This document shows positions 15,717-23,937 of a DNA stretch of 39,899 nucleotides, piece by piece (within the stretch, counting starts at the first letter, position 1; each line of letters begins with the position of its first letter). The DNA comes from Acidisphaera sp. S103. Lineage in GTDB: Bacteria > Pseudomonadota > Alphaproteobacteria > Acetobacterales > Acetobacteraceae. The notes under the pieces were generated by a model that made no database searches, was not told where the DNA came from, and saw nothing but the letters and a program-made list of their open reading frames with translations. The stretch lies in contig NZ_LMUJ01000054.1 in the NCBI RefSeq assembly GCF_009765975.1, positions 349,030-388,928 on the forward strand, written 5' to 3'. A program made the translations under genes and the position numbers.

Positions 15717-17161
15717 GCATGCCGGCGTTCAGCCCCATCATCGCTCTGCTCCTAACATCGCTGATCGCGGCCGCGGCGCTTGCCTTTGTGCGGGATTATC
15801 GCTGGTCGGCGCGACTAAATATCTTTGCCAGCCTCGTTGCGCTGCTTTTCGCGCTACTGCTCTTCCACAGCCGGCCGCCGGCCGACGATCTGCTGCTCGC
15901 AGACGACCTCAACGTAGTGTTCATCGCCCTGAATGCCTTCGTGGGTTTCACGACGAGCGTCTTTAGCGCCAGCTACATCGGGCATGAACTGGAGACGGGA
16001 CGTCTCACGCCCGGCTATCTCCGTTTCTACCACGTCATGTTCCAGCTGATGATGTTCGGCATGGACCTGGCGCTGACCGCCAACAATATCGGCCTGATGT
16101 GGGTCGCCATCGAGCTGGCGACGCTCTCCACCATCGTGATGGTCGGTATCTACCGCACGCATGAGGCACTGGAGGCAGCCTGGAAATATTTCATCCTGGG
16201 CAGCGTCGGCATCGCGCTGGCGCTGTTCGGAACGATCCTTGTCTACCTCGCCGCGGTGTCGGCCATCGGTGAGGGCATGGGCGCGATGGCGTGGACCAAC
16301 CTGCTGCGCCACGCCGTCACGCTCGACCCTTCGTTGCTGAATATAGCGTTCGTGTTTCTCCTGCTTGGCTACGGCACCAAGGTCGGCCTTGCGCCGATGC
16401 ATGCCTGGCTGCCGGACGCCCATGCTGAAGGGCCGACGCCAGTCTCCGCCGTGCTCTCTGGATTGCTACTGAATGTGGCGCTCTACGCGTTGCTGCGGTT
16501 CAAGATGATCGTCGCGGCAAATCCCGGAACGATCGCGGTCGGACCTCTGATGATCACGCTCGGTCTCGGCTCACTGATCTTCGCCGCCTTCATGCTGTGC
16601 CGGCGCCGCGACATCAAACGCATGTTCGCCTATTCATCGATCGAGCACATGGGGATCATCGTCTTCGCCTTCGGGATGGGCGGCCCGCTCGGCAATTTCG
16701 CTGGTCTTCTACAGATGACCATGCACAGCCTGACCAAATCGGCCATCTTCTTCTCGGTCGGGCATGTCGCGCAGGTGAAGGGCACCCAGAAGATCGCCGA
16801 TATCCGTGGACTGACGAGCAGTCACCCCCTCCTCGGCTGGACGCTCGTCGCCGGCGTCGCCGCGATCGCGGGGTTGCCGCCCTTCGGCGTCTTCATGAGC
16901 GAGTTTCTGGTTATCACCTCGGCCTTCGCCCGCGCGCCGGCGCTCGCCGCGCTCGCAGCTTTTGGACTGCTGGTCGCGTTCGGCGCGCTGCTGCTGCGCC
17001 TGGGCTCCATCGCCTTCGGCGAACCCGCCGGGCCGTTGACACCGGTGCGCGCTTCTTACCTGCCGATCTTCGCGCATCTGAGCCTGGTGCTGGTCGGCGG
17101 GCTTTACATGCCTGGAGCCATGGTCACCTGGTTTCAGAATGTCGCGGGTCTGCTCAAATGA
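15713..17161 (+). CDS. hyfF: Hydrogenase-4 component F-like, NuoN/MrpD-type antiporter-fold subunit
   Basis: A 482-residue membrane protein of the same fold family as HyfB. Key blocks: LMWVAIELATLSTIVMVGIY with the membrane Glu, GYGTKVGLAPMHAWLPDAHA with the conserved Lys, EGPTPVSAVLSGLLLNVALY, and MFAYSSIEHMGIIVFAFGMG. It provides a second ion channel in the membrane arm. Four-base overlaps with hyfE upstream and hyfG downstream indicate translational coupling and equal stoichiometry. Confidence 0.9.
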   Translation: MSMPAFSPIIALLLTSLIAAAALAFVRDYRWSARLNIFASLVALLFALLLFHSRPPADDLLLADDLNVVFIALNAFVGFTTSVFSASYIGHELETGRLTPGYLRFYHVMFQLMMFGMDLALTANNIGLMWVAIELATLSTIVMVGIYRTHEALEAAWKYFILGSVGIALALFGTILVYLAAVSAIGEGMGAMAWTNLLRHAVTLDPSLLNIAFVFLLLGYGTKVGLAPMHAWLPDAHAEGPTPVSAVLSGLLLNVALYALLRFKMIVAANPGTIAVGPLMITLGLGSLIFAAFMLCRRRDIKRMFAYSSIEHMGIIVFAFGMGGPLGNFAGLLQMTMHSLTKSAIFFSVGHVAQVKGTQKIADIRGLTSSHPLLGWTLVAGVAAIAGLPPFGVFMSEFLVITSAFARAPALAALAAFGLLVAFGALLLRLGSIAFGEPAGPLTPVRASYLPIFAHLSLVLVGGLYMPGAMVTWFQNVAGLLK

Positions 17162-18699
17162 CGGCGCGCGATCCATCCTTGCCTGATCCGTTCGACCGGT
17201 TGAACGGGCGCATTGTTGCCGAGCATCGCCCCTGGCCCAGAATAGAAGTCCAGACCGATGCCTGGGCAAAAGCGGCAGACCGGTTGAGCCGCGGCGCCCT
17301 GACCCTGCTCGGGCTCTGGGGTGAATCGCACGTGGTTCATATGGCAGTCGCAGATACCAATGACCCGAGCCTCATCCTGGTGTTGAGCCTCACCTGCCCG
17401 GAGGGCCGCTATCCGTCGGTCGGGCGCGTACATCCGCCGGCGATCCGGTTAGAGCGTGCTGTCGCCGATCTGTTCGCACTTGTTCCGGTCGGCCCGCCGG
17501 ATATGCGCCCCTGGCTCGATCACGGGAAGTGGGGCGTGCATGCCCCGCTTGCGGCGCAGCAAAACGACGCTCAGCCAGCCGAGGAGTACGGATTTCTCCC
17601 CGTCGACGGGGAGGACATTCATCAGCTCCCGGTCGGGCCGGTTCATGCCGGCATCATCGAGCCCGGTCATTTCCGCATCAGCGCCGATGGCGAGACCGTG
17701 GTGCGGCTCGAGGAACGTCTCGGCTACACCCACAAAGGCGTCGAGGCTCTTCTGCAAGGCGCCGATCTGCAGCGGGCAGCGCGATTGGCGTCCCGCTGCT
17801 CCGGCGATTCGACGGTCGCCTACGGTCTGGCATTCGCGCACGCGGTTGAGGCCGCCCTCGGCTGGTCGCCGCCAACGCGGGCCGTCCGGCTGCGCGCACT
17901 GATGGCGGAGCTGGAGCGCCTCGCGAACCATCTCGGCGATGTCGGGGCGATCTGCAACGATGGCGGATTCGCCATCATGCTGGCCCATTGTTCGGTGCTG
18001 CGGGAATCCGTGCTGCGGCAGGCCGCTGCCTGCTTCGGGCACCGGCTGATGATGGATCGCGTCGTCCCAGGCGGCGTCACCACCGATCTCGACGCGGCGG
18101 GGTCAGCACGCATCGTCGGTCTCACCGGGGACATCCGCCGTCGCTTTCAGCGGCTCATCGACCTCTACGACAAGACCGCATCGTTGCAGGACCGGACGGT
18201 CGGCACCGGCGTGCTGAAACCGGCGCTCGCCGCCCAATTCGGGGCCGGCGGCTATATCGGTCGCGCTTCGGGCCGGCTATGCGACGCGCGGCGCTGGCCT
18301 GGCTATGCCCCCTATGACGAACTCGAATTCGAAATCCCCGTGCTCCAGGAAGGCGATGTGAATGCCCGTCTGTGGATCCGCGTCCGCGAGGTAGAGCAGT
18401 CCATCCGGCTGATCGAGCAGATCCTTGTCACATTACCTGATGGCCCGATCCGGACGGAGAACGCCATCGACCCCGCGAACCCGCCAGCCGAGGGCATGGC
18501 GATCGTCGAAGGCTTCCGCGGCGACATCCTTGCCTGGGTTCGCATCGACGCCGCCGGCCGCATCGAACGCTGCCACCTGCGCGATCCGTCCTGGTTCCAG
18601 TGGCCGCTGCTGGAGGCCGCGATCGAAGGCAACATCGTCGCCGATTTTCCGATCTGCAATAAATCTTTCAACTGCTCCTATTCCGGGCACGATCTCTGA
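17158..18699 (+). CDS. hyfG: HyfG-like large subunit lacking all NiFe-binding cysteines
   Basis: 513 residues with the fused NuoC-like N-terminal domain (about 20-150, including EGRYPSVGRVHPPAIRLERA) and the NuoD/NiFe large-subunit domain. In true group 4 hydrogenases two Cys-x2-Cys pairs hold the NiFe centre. Aligned without gaps to HycE of E. coli as recalled, the L1 segment here is SRCSGDSTVAY (212-222), so the two ligand positions are Ser215 and Ser218. The L2 segment ends CNKSFNCSYSGHDL (500-513), so its ligand positions are Ser507 and Gly510. Cys500 and Cys506 are present but in other positions, and Cys214 is adjacent to the first ligand site. A hydrogenase reaction is thus unlikely; the subunit resembles those of Ehr complexes and NuoD, which could use a quinone-like or other partner. 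There is also no C-terminal extension of the kind cleaved in hydrogenase maturation. Confidence 0.9.
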   Translation: MTARDPSLPDPFDRLNGRIVAEHRPWPRIEVQTDAWAKAADRLSRGALTLLGLWGESHVVHMAVADTNDPSLILVLSLTCPEGRYPSVGRVHPPAIRLERAVADLFALVPVGPPDMRPWLDHGKWGVHAPLAAQQNDAQPAEEYGFLPVDGEDIHQLPVGPVHAGIIEPGHFRISADGETVVRLEERLGYTHKGVEALLQGADLQRAARLASRCSGDSTVAYGLAFAHAVEAALGWSPPTRAVRLRALMAELERLANHLGDVGAICNDGGFAIMLAHCSVLRESVLRQAAACFGHRLMMDRVVPGGVTTDLDAAGSARIVGLTGDIRRRFQRLIDLYDKTASLQDRTVGTGVLKPALAAQFGAGGYIGRASGRLCDARRWPGYAPYDELEFEIPVLQEGDVNARLWIRVREVEQSIRLIEQILVTLPDGPIRTENAIDPANPPAEGMAIVEGFRGDILAWVRIDAAGRIERCHLRDPSWFQWPLLEAAIEGNIVADFPICNKSFNCSYSGHDL

Positions 18700-18708
18700 A
18701 AGCGGCCA

Positions 18709-19218
18709 ATGCGCAGGACACTGTTCGAGAGTTTCACCCGCCGGCCCTTCACCGAAAAACTGGCGGCTCCAGCCGATCCGGAAATCGCCCGCATGGCCGC
18801 GGAACTGGACGTCAAGGCGCGCCGCCGGCTTGGCCGCGGACTGTCCCTGCGGCTCGTCGATGCGGGTTCGTGCAACGCCTGCGAGCTCGAACTCAATGCC
18901 CTGAGCAATCCTTATTACGATCTCGAACGTTTCGGATTGCGCTTCGTCGCCTCGCCACGCCATGCGGATGTGCTGCTCGTCACCGGCCCTGTGACGAAGA
19001 ACATGCGTGAGGCGCTCCTGCGTACCTACGACGCGATGCCGGCACCGAAATGGGTCGTCGCCGTCGGCGACTGTGCGGCCTGTGGCGGACTTTATGCCGG
19101 CAGCTATGCGTGTGAGCGTGGCGCGGCGGCCGTGCTCCCCGTCGACCTTCGCATTGCCGGGTGTCCGCCATCGCCAACCCAGTTGCTGGAGGGACTTCTG
19201 GCGCTTGTGGCTTCGTGA
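18709..19218 (+). CDS. hyfI: HyfI-like small subunit with proximal [4Fe-4S] cluster, NuoB-type
   Basis: A 169-residue NuoB/HycG/HyfI homologue. The proximal cluster ligands are intact: Cys55 and Cys58 in GSCNACELE, Cys122 in GDCAACGG and Cys152 in GCPPSP. It would sit in the peripheral arm next to HyfG and pass electrons to or from its active site. The gene begins 9 bases after hyfG and is the last recognisable gene of the operon. No ferredoxin-like HyfA/HyfH subunit, formate dehydrogenase or hydrogenase maturation gene follows; the downstream DNA is occupied by mobile elements, so the operon may have been cut. Confidence 0.9.
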   Translation: MRRTLFESFTRRPFTEKLAAPADPEIARMAAELDVKARRRLGRGLSLRLVDAGSCNACELELNALSNPYYDLERFGLRFVASPRHADVLLVTGPVTKNMREALLRTYDAMPAPKWVVAVGDCAACGGLYAGSYACERGAAAVLPVDLRIAGCPPSPTQLLEGLLALVAS

Positions 19219-19334
19219 TTTCCATTCCGACAGTTGAAAGTCCTGCTCCTCGCAGGTTGCAGTCACGAGGTTCCGGAATCAAGTTGAAATAGGGGTCAGC
19301 TTCAGGGGCTGCCTGGATTTCGCAGCAATGGGGA

Positions 19335-19499
19335 CTACAAGAATCTGCTCGCAAGCCCTGCGATTAATACACCCAAAATGGTGGATAGCATTGTGACGCC
19401 CAAGGTTGCATAAAGCAGCCCCCATCCAAGCGCGATAACGACACCAACAGCTGCCGACCTCAAAACAATCCGATGCAAGCTGCAATTCATATTGGCCAT
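19335..19499 (-). CDS. Possible 54-residue membrane protein
   Basis: From ATG 19497-19499 to TAG 19335-19337 a short frame encodes a basic N-terminus (MANMNCSLHRIVLRSA) followed by two hydrophobic stretches (AVGVVIALGWGLLYATLG and TMLSTILGVLIAGLASRF). This is the layout of a two-helix membrane protein. Codon use is less GC-rich than in the neighbouring genes. It begins 6 bases from the perfect palindrome at 19506-19557 and runs opposite to hyfI. No family is recognised. It could be a passenger of an element or a chance frame. Confidence 0.45.
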   Translation of the reverse strand: MANMNCSLHRIVLRSAAVGVVIALGWGLLYATLGVTMLSTILGVLIAGLASRFL

Positions 19500-19505
19500 G
19501 AATGT

Positions 19506-19557
19506 GGACTTTGGTGCATGAAACCGCCGCCGGCGGCGGTTTCATGCACCAAAGTCC
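19506..19557. repeat. Perfect 52-bp palindrome with no spacer
   Basis: The left arm (19506-19531) starts GGACTTTGGTGCATG and ends CCGCCGCC; the right arm (19532-19557) is its exact reverse complement, giving 26-bp arms with no loop. It abuts the point where similarity to the IS6 transposase stops (after the RPVG motif). It could mark a recombination or inverted-duplication junction, or be the end structure of a small element. It can also form a long hairpin in RNA, but no T-run follows. Confidence 0.95.
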
Positions 19558-19765
19558 CCACCGGGCGCTTGCGGGCGCGGAATTCCTGCTCCAACAGCGG
19601 GACATACTTGAGGACCCAGCGATTGAGCGTGGCGTGGTCCACCTCGACGCCGTGCTCCTCCATCATTTCCTCGAGCTGACGATAGCTGATCGGGTACGCC
19701 ACATACCAGCGGATCGCCAACAGGATCACGTCCCGTTCAAAGTGACTGCCCTTGAACTCGATCAT
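19558..19765 (-). pseudogene. IS6-family transposase, N-terminal fragment
   Basis: The frame from ATG 19763-19765 reads MIEFKGSHFERDVILLAIRW, then YPISYRQLEEMMEEHGVEVD and WVLKYVPLLEQEFRARKRP, the N-terminal helix-turn-helix part of IS6-family (IS26-like) transposases. After RPVG the usual continuation with the first catalytic Asp (a VDETY-like motif) is replaced by the palindrome, so all catalytic residues are missing. Upstream, TGTCGCAAACTTGG on the minus strand (19822-19835) resembles the start of the IS6 copy at 39.8 kb, but the outermost bases of that end are not conserved. Confidence 0.85.
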
Positions 19766-20068
19766 CACACGCTCGCCGCCGAAGCCGTTGCTGACAAACG
19801 TACACCAGGCAGATCGGCCAGCCAAGTTTGCGACATCTGTGGACGCCCCCTCAGAAGCAAGGGAAATCTTCCGGAACGACCGCCGCGTAGGTTGGGTGTT
19901 GACATCTGTCCGGCCTTAATGCGGCCGTCATGTGCCGCCGGCCCGTATGGGAGTTCGTGGACCAGGTCCAAATCAGAACTGCGTGCTCGAAACACCGTGT
20001 CGCAAACTGGCTTTCTGATCCCGTCTCTCGACCCTTGCGCCATACCATCCTTCCGACCGCCCCTACAC
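19766..20068. other. Stretch between IS6 fragment and Tn3 transposon, nothing assigned
   Basis: The first part (to about 19840) is the leader of the IS6 fragment. The remainder holds a minus-strand frame of 92 codons (19765-20043), which includes YGPAAHDGRIKAGQ and resembles nothing recognised. It may be a remnant of a gene disrupted by the insertions. No promoter or RNA gene was noticed. Confidence 0.35.
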
Positions 20069-20106
20069 GGGGGTGTAAGCCCAAACCGCCGAAATTTCCG
20101 TCACCG
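20069..20106 (+). repeat. Tn3-family left terminal inverted repeat
   Basis: Starts GGGGGTGTAAGCCCAAACCG and continues CCGAAATTTCCGTC. It overlaps the final codons of tnpA, whose stop is at 20101-20103. It matches the inverted copy at 23880-23917 with one mismatch in the first 34 bases. Confidence 0.9.
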
Positions 20107-23100
20107 CAAATTTAGCGCCGCCACGATGGCATCCAGATCGATGACCTCCGCCCTGCCACGAAAGGTGTAGTGTCCGTTGAGATGAATATGGCGCCACGCC
20201 GCCGGCGAGACCTTCTTGATCATAGCGAGGTCTTTTGAATTCGGGCTCGGCGAGTCTCTGGTCAGCAGGCGCGACAGGATGGCGGAGTTGTAATAGATGA
20301 TGGCGTTGGCGATCAGCCGCGCGCACTGGTTGCTGATCTCGACCTCGATATCGGTCTTGCCAGTGAGTTCCTTTTTGCCGCCGACCTGCGCAATGGCGGA
20401 TCGTAGCTGGTGGTATGATTCAAGCCGGTTCTGCGAACGCTGGACATCCCGTTGCAATTGCTGATTGCGGAGATAGCGCAAGGTGTAGATGCTGCGGACC
20501 AGCTTATCGAACTCGAAGATCGCGTGCCGCGTCGGGTTCGGCTGCGAATAAGTGCACAGCTTTCTGATGAGGGTGCCTTGCGTCATTTCCTTGAGGCCGA
20601 GCGTCGCCACGATCTGATCAATGTTGGCCTTCTCATTCACAATGGCCGGCAGATCGATCTGGCCTATGGGACGAATAAGAAATTGCTCGTAAAGTGAAAT
20701 GTCGTCGGCGCAATAGAGTTCTTTTAGCTGCGCCTCCAGGCCCGTGAAGCGTGGTTCGAAGCGCGGTCCAAACCAGTGCAGAACAGCGAAATTGGCCTTG
20801 TTGACGCTGTGCATGTCGCCGGTGATAACCGACGGAACGATATCCGACGTGTTGCGATACCAGATATCGAATACATGATGGGCTTCGAACTCATGCGCGC
20901 CGATGATCCAACCTTGCAGCGGGATATGATTGCAAAGCAGTGTATAGGCGACGACACCCTTGCCGCGGCCGAAATATTTACGTGAGTGCCGTGCCTTCAC
21001 GGTTGGCCGTTCCACACCGAATTTCTGACCGTCAACGCTGCCATGGAGCGTGTTGAGATCGAATGAATAGTGCGGAAAAATCGGGAGGGCGGCGATCCCG
21101 TTGCTGATCGGGTCATTGGCCCCCTGCAGCGATGACTGGCGCAGATACTGCTGATAGGCAGCTTCCAGAACATGGTAGGCTATGTCACTGGTTTTCGCCA
21201 TGACGAGGTTGCCATGGTTCATCGCCTGGGCAATGATGACCGCCGTCACGCTGTCCGCGTCTGCGGACTGCTTCGCGTACCGCGGCTGCAGTGGCGTCAG
21301 GGCGGACAGGAACTGGCATTGCTCGTTCACGAAACGGATGACGTCGGCAGCATCGCGGAACGATACCTGGTCGTAGAAGCTGTCCTGCCGGGCGGTGTCG
21401 TTGTCAGTCCTGGGACGGTGCCATGTGAGTGTTCCGCTTTGGCGGTCGTAATCGAAATGTTTCAGCTTTCCCTGACGCAGTTCGCGATCAAAGGCCCGCC
21501 ATTGTTCTCGTAATTCCGCTGACAGCACTTCAAGCTGTGTCTCGATCGGCTGGCGCAGCCAGGGAATGTCCATCTGGCCGAGCACGTCGCCTTTCTCCGC
21601 GAGCGACACGAGATCATCGTTGAAGCGACGGTGTTGCAAGCTGTCATTCAGGTGGAGCTCACCCGATTTCAGGCGTTTCCGCAGTTGCCGGTATATCCAG
21701 AACTCATAACGGTCTGCGTGTACGCCGGCCGGCTTCCCATCCGGGCCGAACGTCAGCAGCCACGGGCGCAGGGATTTGGGCAGTGTTGCATCGGGACATT
21801 CGATGAGCGGGCGTTGCGACAGACGTTGCTGTCTGGCGAACACACCCTTCATCCAGGCGTGCGCCGCCAGCCATGGATTGTCGGCTGCGCCGCAGGAGAA
21901 CTCGAGCGCCCCATAGAGCGGGCGCAGATGGCGGCGAATACGCTCCGCGAGCCCGTCGATGATCTGCCAGCGAATGCTCAGCCGGCCCGTCGGCTTTTCT
22001 GCCAGATTATGACCAGCGGTCCGTAACGCGTCGCGCGGCATGATGCTGAACGCGCGTTGGCGCACATCGCCAAACGGAGCCGTGTCGGCGACCGTCTCGT
22101 CGACGAAAAGCAACAGCAGACGCCCGACCCGCGGTGTATCCTGATCGCGCCGGACCTGCGCGGCGGTGAAGAACTTAATTGTCCGCGCCTTGCTCTCGTC
22201 CTCGAGCTGCTTCATGTGATAGCCCAAGGCGTCGACAAGGTTGTCAGTGAGTTGCCGGTAGCGCAGCCAAGCGTAGCAGAGCAGGTACAGATGTGTCTGC
22301 CCGGCCTTGAGGCGCCGCAAATCGTAGACCGTGTAGAAATTCGCCAGGCTCGCGTAATAATGCAGATTGCGCTGTGAGATTCCGAGCCTGGGCAGCACTG
22401 TCCTGGTGGTCAGGTACAACGGTTCCAGCCTGGCGCGCTTGACCCGCTCGTTCGCCATCTGACGCCATCGGAAGTTTTTGGCGTCCTGCTTCAGAGCTGC
22501 CAGTTCCGACAAGGTGTCATCGCGCGTCAGCAACTGGGCAAGCGCATCCCGTGCCGGATCGTCCAGCAACCCGGCGATCAGGTCTTCCAAACGCGCGCGC
22601 TCGGCAGATAATGCCTCGCTGATGAGCGTTTGCAGCGTCGTGTAGCCGGGACGGATGATTTTGTGCTCGTTGAGCCAGACGATGAGGTCGGCGGCGATGA
22701 ACCCTGGCGTCACGTCGCGCCGGACGATCAGGGCGGCCTGCTGCGCAAGTTGGGTGAAGAGGTCCGCCGACCACGGGCGGTAGCCGGACAACCCGGCGAT
22801 CATCGCACGCTGCGCGTAGTGTTCATGTTTGGTAATGACCTGACCGTCAAACGTCTGATCCCTGAAATAGCGGGTCAGGACGAAATCGAGATCCTCCGCC
22901 ACCTCATCCCAAGTGAAGCGGAAGAACGCGTGTTTGGCCTTGAAGTAGCCGATCTGCAGGACACAGCAAACCTGGGCGTGAAGGCCAGGACGGCTGGTGG
23001 CGAGAGCCAATTCCGGTCCGGTCAGCGACAGATAGGTCAGCTGCTGGCGGCCGTCGAAATCGGGCAGCCTGTACAGGGCGAGTTGCTCCGCGTCCGATAG

Positions 23101-23130
23101 GACGGCCAGGCGCTCGCTCTTGGTCGCCAT
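20101..23130 (-). CDS. tnpA: Tn3-family DDE transposase TnpA
   Basis: A roughly 1010-residue Tn3-type transposase. The chosen ATG (23128-23130) gives MATKSERLAVLSDAEQLALY, the usual TnpA opening; the frame is open further up to 23277 but that region is the recombination site. The N-terminal part has TWDEVAEDLDFVLTRYF, typical of the DUF4158-like domain. The catalytic domain contains GSVDGQKFGVERPTVKARHS (first Asp), TGDMHSVNKANFAVLHWFG (second Asp) and the C-terminal region NQCARLIANAIIYYNSAILS. It would cut and join the 38-bp ends in replicative transposition. The frame is intact, so the transposon is potentially active. Confidence 0.95.
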   Translation of the reverse strand: MATKSERLAVLSDAEQLALYRLPDFDGRQQLTYLSLTGPELALATSRPGLHAQVCCVLQIGYFKAKHAFFRFTWDEVAEDLDFVLTRYFRDQTFDGQVITKHEHYAQRAMIAGLSGYRPWSADLFTQLAQQAALIVRRDVTPGFIAADLIVWLNEHKIIRPGYTTLQTLISEALSAERARLEDLIAGLLDDPARDALAQLLTRDDTLSELAALKQDAKNFRWRQMANERVKRARLEPLYLTTRTVLPRLGISQRNLHYYASLANFYTVYDLRRLKAGQTHLYLLCYAWLRYRQLTDNLVDALGYHMKQLEDESKARTIKFFTAAQVRRDQDTPRVGRLLLLFVDETVADTAPFGDVRQRAFSIMPRDALRTAGHNLAEKPTGRLSIRWQIIDGLAERIRRHLRPLYGALEFSCGAADNPWLAAHAWMKGVFARQQRLSQRPLIECPDATLPKSLRPWLLTFGPDGKPAGVHADRYEFWIYRQLRKRLKSGELHLNDSLQHRRFNDDLVSLAEKGDVLGQMDIPWLRQPIETQLEVLSAELREQWRAFDRELRQGKLKHFDYDRQSGTLTWHRPRTDNDTARQDSFYDQVSFRDAADVIRFVNEQCQFLSALTPLQPRYAKQSADADSVTAVIIAQAMNHGNLVMAKTSDIAYHVLEAAYQQYLRQSSLQGANDPISNGIAALPIFPHYSFDLNTLHGSVDGQKFGVERPTVKARHSRKYFGRGKGVVAYTLLCNHIPLQGWIIGAHEFEAHHVFDIWYRNTSDIVPSVITGDMHSVNKANFAVLHWFGPRFEPRFTGLEAQLKELYCADDISLYEQFLIRPIGQIDLPAIVNEKANIDQIVATLGLKEMTQGTLIRKLCTYSQPNPTRHAIFEFDKLVRSIYTLRYLRNQQLQRDVQRSQNRLESYHQLRSAIAQVGGKKELTGKTDIEVEISNQCARLIANAIIYYNSAILSRLLTRDSPSPNSKDLAMIKKVSPAAWRHIHLNGHYTFRGRAEVIDLDAIVAALNLR

Positions 23131-23153
23131 CCGATTTTGGTATCCCCATCGCG

Positions 23154-23191
23154 CAATCTTTCCGTATAATAGGTGATAAACGGAAAGATTG
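23154..23191. promoter_or_regulatory. Putative core recombination site between tnpA and the recombinase
   Basis: CAATCTTTCCGT (23154-23165) and its exact inverted copy ACGGAAAGATTG (23180-23191) flank a 14-base AT-rich spacer. The site lies between the divergent starts of tnpA and the tyrosine recombinase, where internal resolution sites of such transposons are expected. The same segment should hold both promoters, so recombinase binding could also repress transcription. Confidence 0.7.
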
Positions 23192-23200
23192 GATTGCGCC

Positions 23201-23833
23201 ATGAGCATCCAGGCGGGTTCCAGGCCCGTGGAGCATACTCCGCCAGCCATCGAAAACCGGAAAGTTCCCATTCGCAAGGCGAATGCTGCCTACCGGAGCC
23301 GAGAATATCTGTCAGACCGGGAGGTGACAGCGATGATCGCAGCAGCGGCCGCTGTCGGCCGGCATGGCACGCGGGATGCCGCGTTGATTCTTTTCGCCTA
23401 CCGCCACGGCCTGCGTGTGTCCGAACTCGTCAGTTTGCGCTGGGATCAGGCTGATCTCCGCCAGGGGCTCCTGCATGTTACCCGGCTCAAGCACGGCATC
23501 GCGTCGGTTCATCCTTTGCGCGGACCGGAGTTGCGAACCCTCCGCCGCCTGCAGCGGGATTATCCGGATACAGCCTACGTGTTCGTCAGCGAGCGCAAGG
23601 CGCCGCTCACCGCCGACACGGTGCGCAAGATCGTCGGGCGGGCCGGACAGCGGGCCGGTATCGAGTTCCCGGTACACCCGCACATGCTGCGCCACGCCAC
23701 AGGCTACAAACTCGCCAACGACGGACAGGACACACGGTCGATCCAACATTATCTGGGCCATCGCAACATCGAGCACACCACTCGATATACTGAATTGAGG
23801 CCCGACCGCTTCAGGGCCTTTTGGTCCGACTGA
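23201..23833 (+). CDS. Tyrosine recombinase, probable cointegrate resolvase of the Tn3-type transposon
   Basis: A 210-residue tyrosine recombinase with all catalytic residues visible: Arg in RHGLRVSELVSLRW, Lys in the beta-hairpin around RLKHG, His-x2-Arg in HPHMLRHATGYKLAN, His in QHYLGHRNIEHT, and the nucleophile Tyr in TRYTEL. It has only a short N-terminal extension, like FimB/FimE-sized or TnpI-like recombinases. The ATG at 23201 was preferred; a TTG at 23189 in the same frame would overlap the inverted repeat. It is transcribed away from tnpA and presumably resolves cointegrates at the nearby inverted-repeat site, replacing the usual serine resolvase. Confidence 0.9.
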   Translation: MSIQAGSRPVEHTPPAIENRKVPIRKANAAYRSREYLSDREVTAMIAAAAAVGRHGTRDAALILFAYRHGLRVSELVSLRWDQADLRQGLLHVTRLKHGIASVHPLRGPELRTLRRLQRDYPDTAYVFVSERKAPLTADTVRKIVGRAGQRAGIEFPVHPHMLRHATGYKLANDGQDTRSIQHYLGHRNIEHTTRYTELRPDRFRAFWSD

Positions 23834-23879
23834 ACGTCAGCGATCCCGGCCATAACAGCTGCTGGCTGCCCAAATCGTC

Positions 23880-23917
23880 GGCAGACGGAATTTTCGGCGG
23901 TTTGGGCTTACACCCCC
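23880..23917 (-). repeat. Tn3-family right terminal inverted repeat
   Basis: The reverse complement starts GGGGGTGTAAGCCCAAACCG and continues CCGAAAATTCCGTC. It marks the end of the transposon 46 bases after the recombinase stop. Confidence 0.9.
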
Positions 23918-23937
23918 AGCTTTCCAGCGGTGATTTG

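Larger units (their letters stand above)
20069..23917. mobile_element. Tn3-family transposon with only tnpA and a tyrosine recombinase
   Basis: The element is bounded by 38-bp inverted repeats beginning GGGGGTGTAAGCCC (20069-20106 and, inverted, 23880-23917); 33 of the first 34 positions match. Inside are a Tn3-type transposase gene (minus) and a divergently transcribed tyrosine recombinase (plus), with an inverted-repeat core site between them. The transposon is 3849 bp and has no passenger gene. The bases just outside the two ends differ (TACAC left, AGCTT right), so the 5-bp target duplication expected for Tn3 is not visible; the element may have been rearranged after insertion. Confidence 0.9.

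Noticed and set aside
19765..20043. 92-codon minus-strand frame between IS6 fragment and Tn3
   Set aside because: It reads through the IS6 leader and matches no family I recognise; kept only as part of an unassigned stretch.
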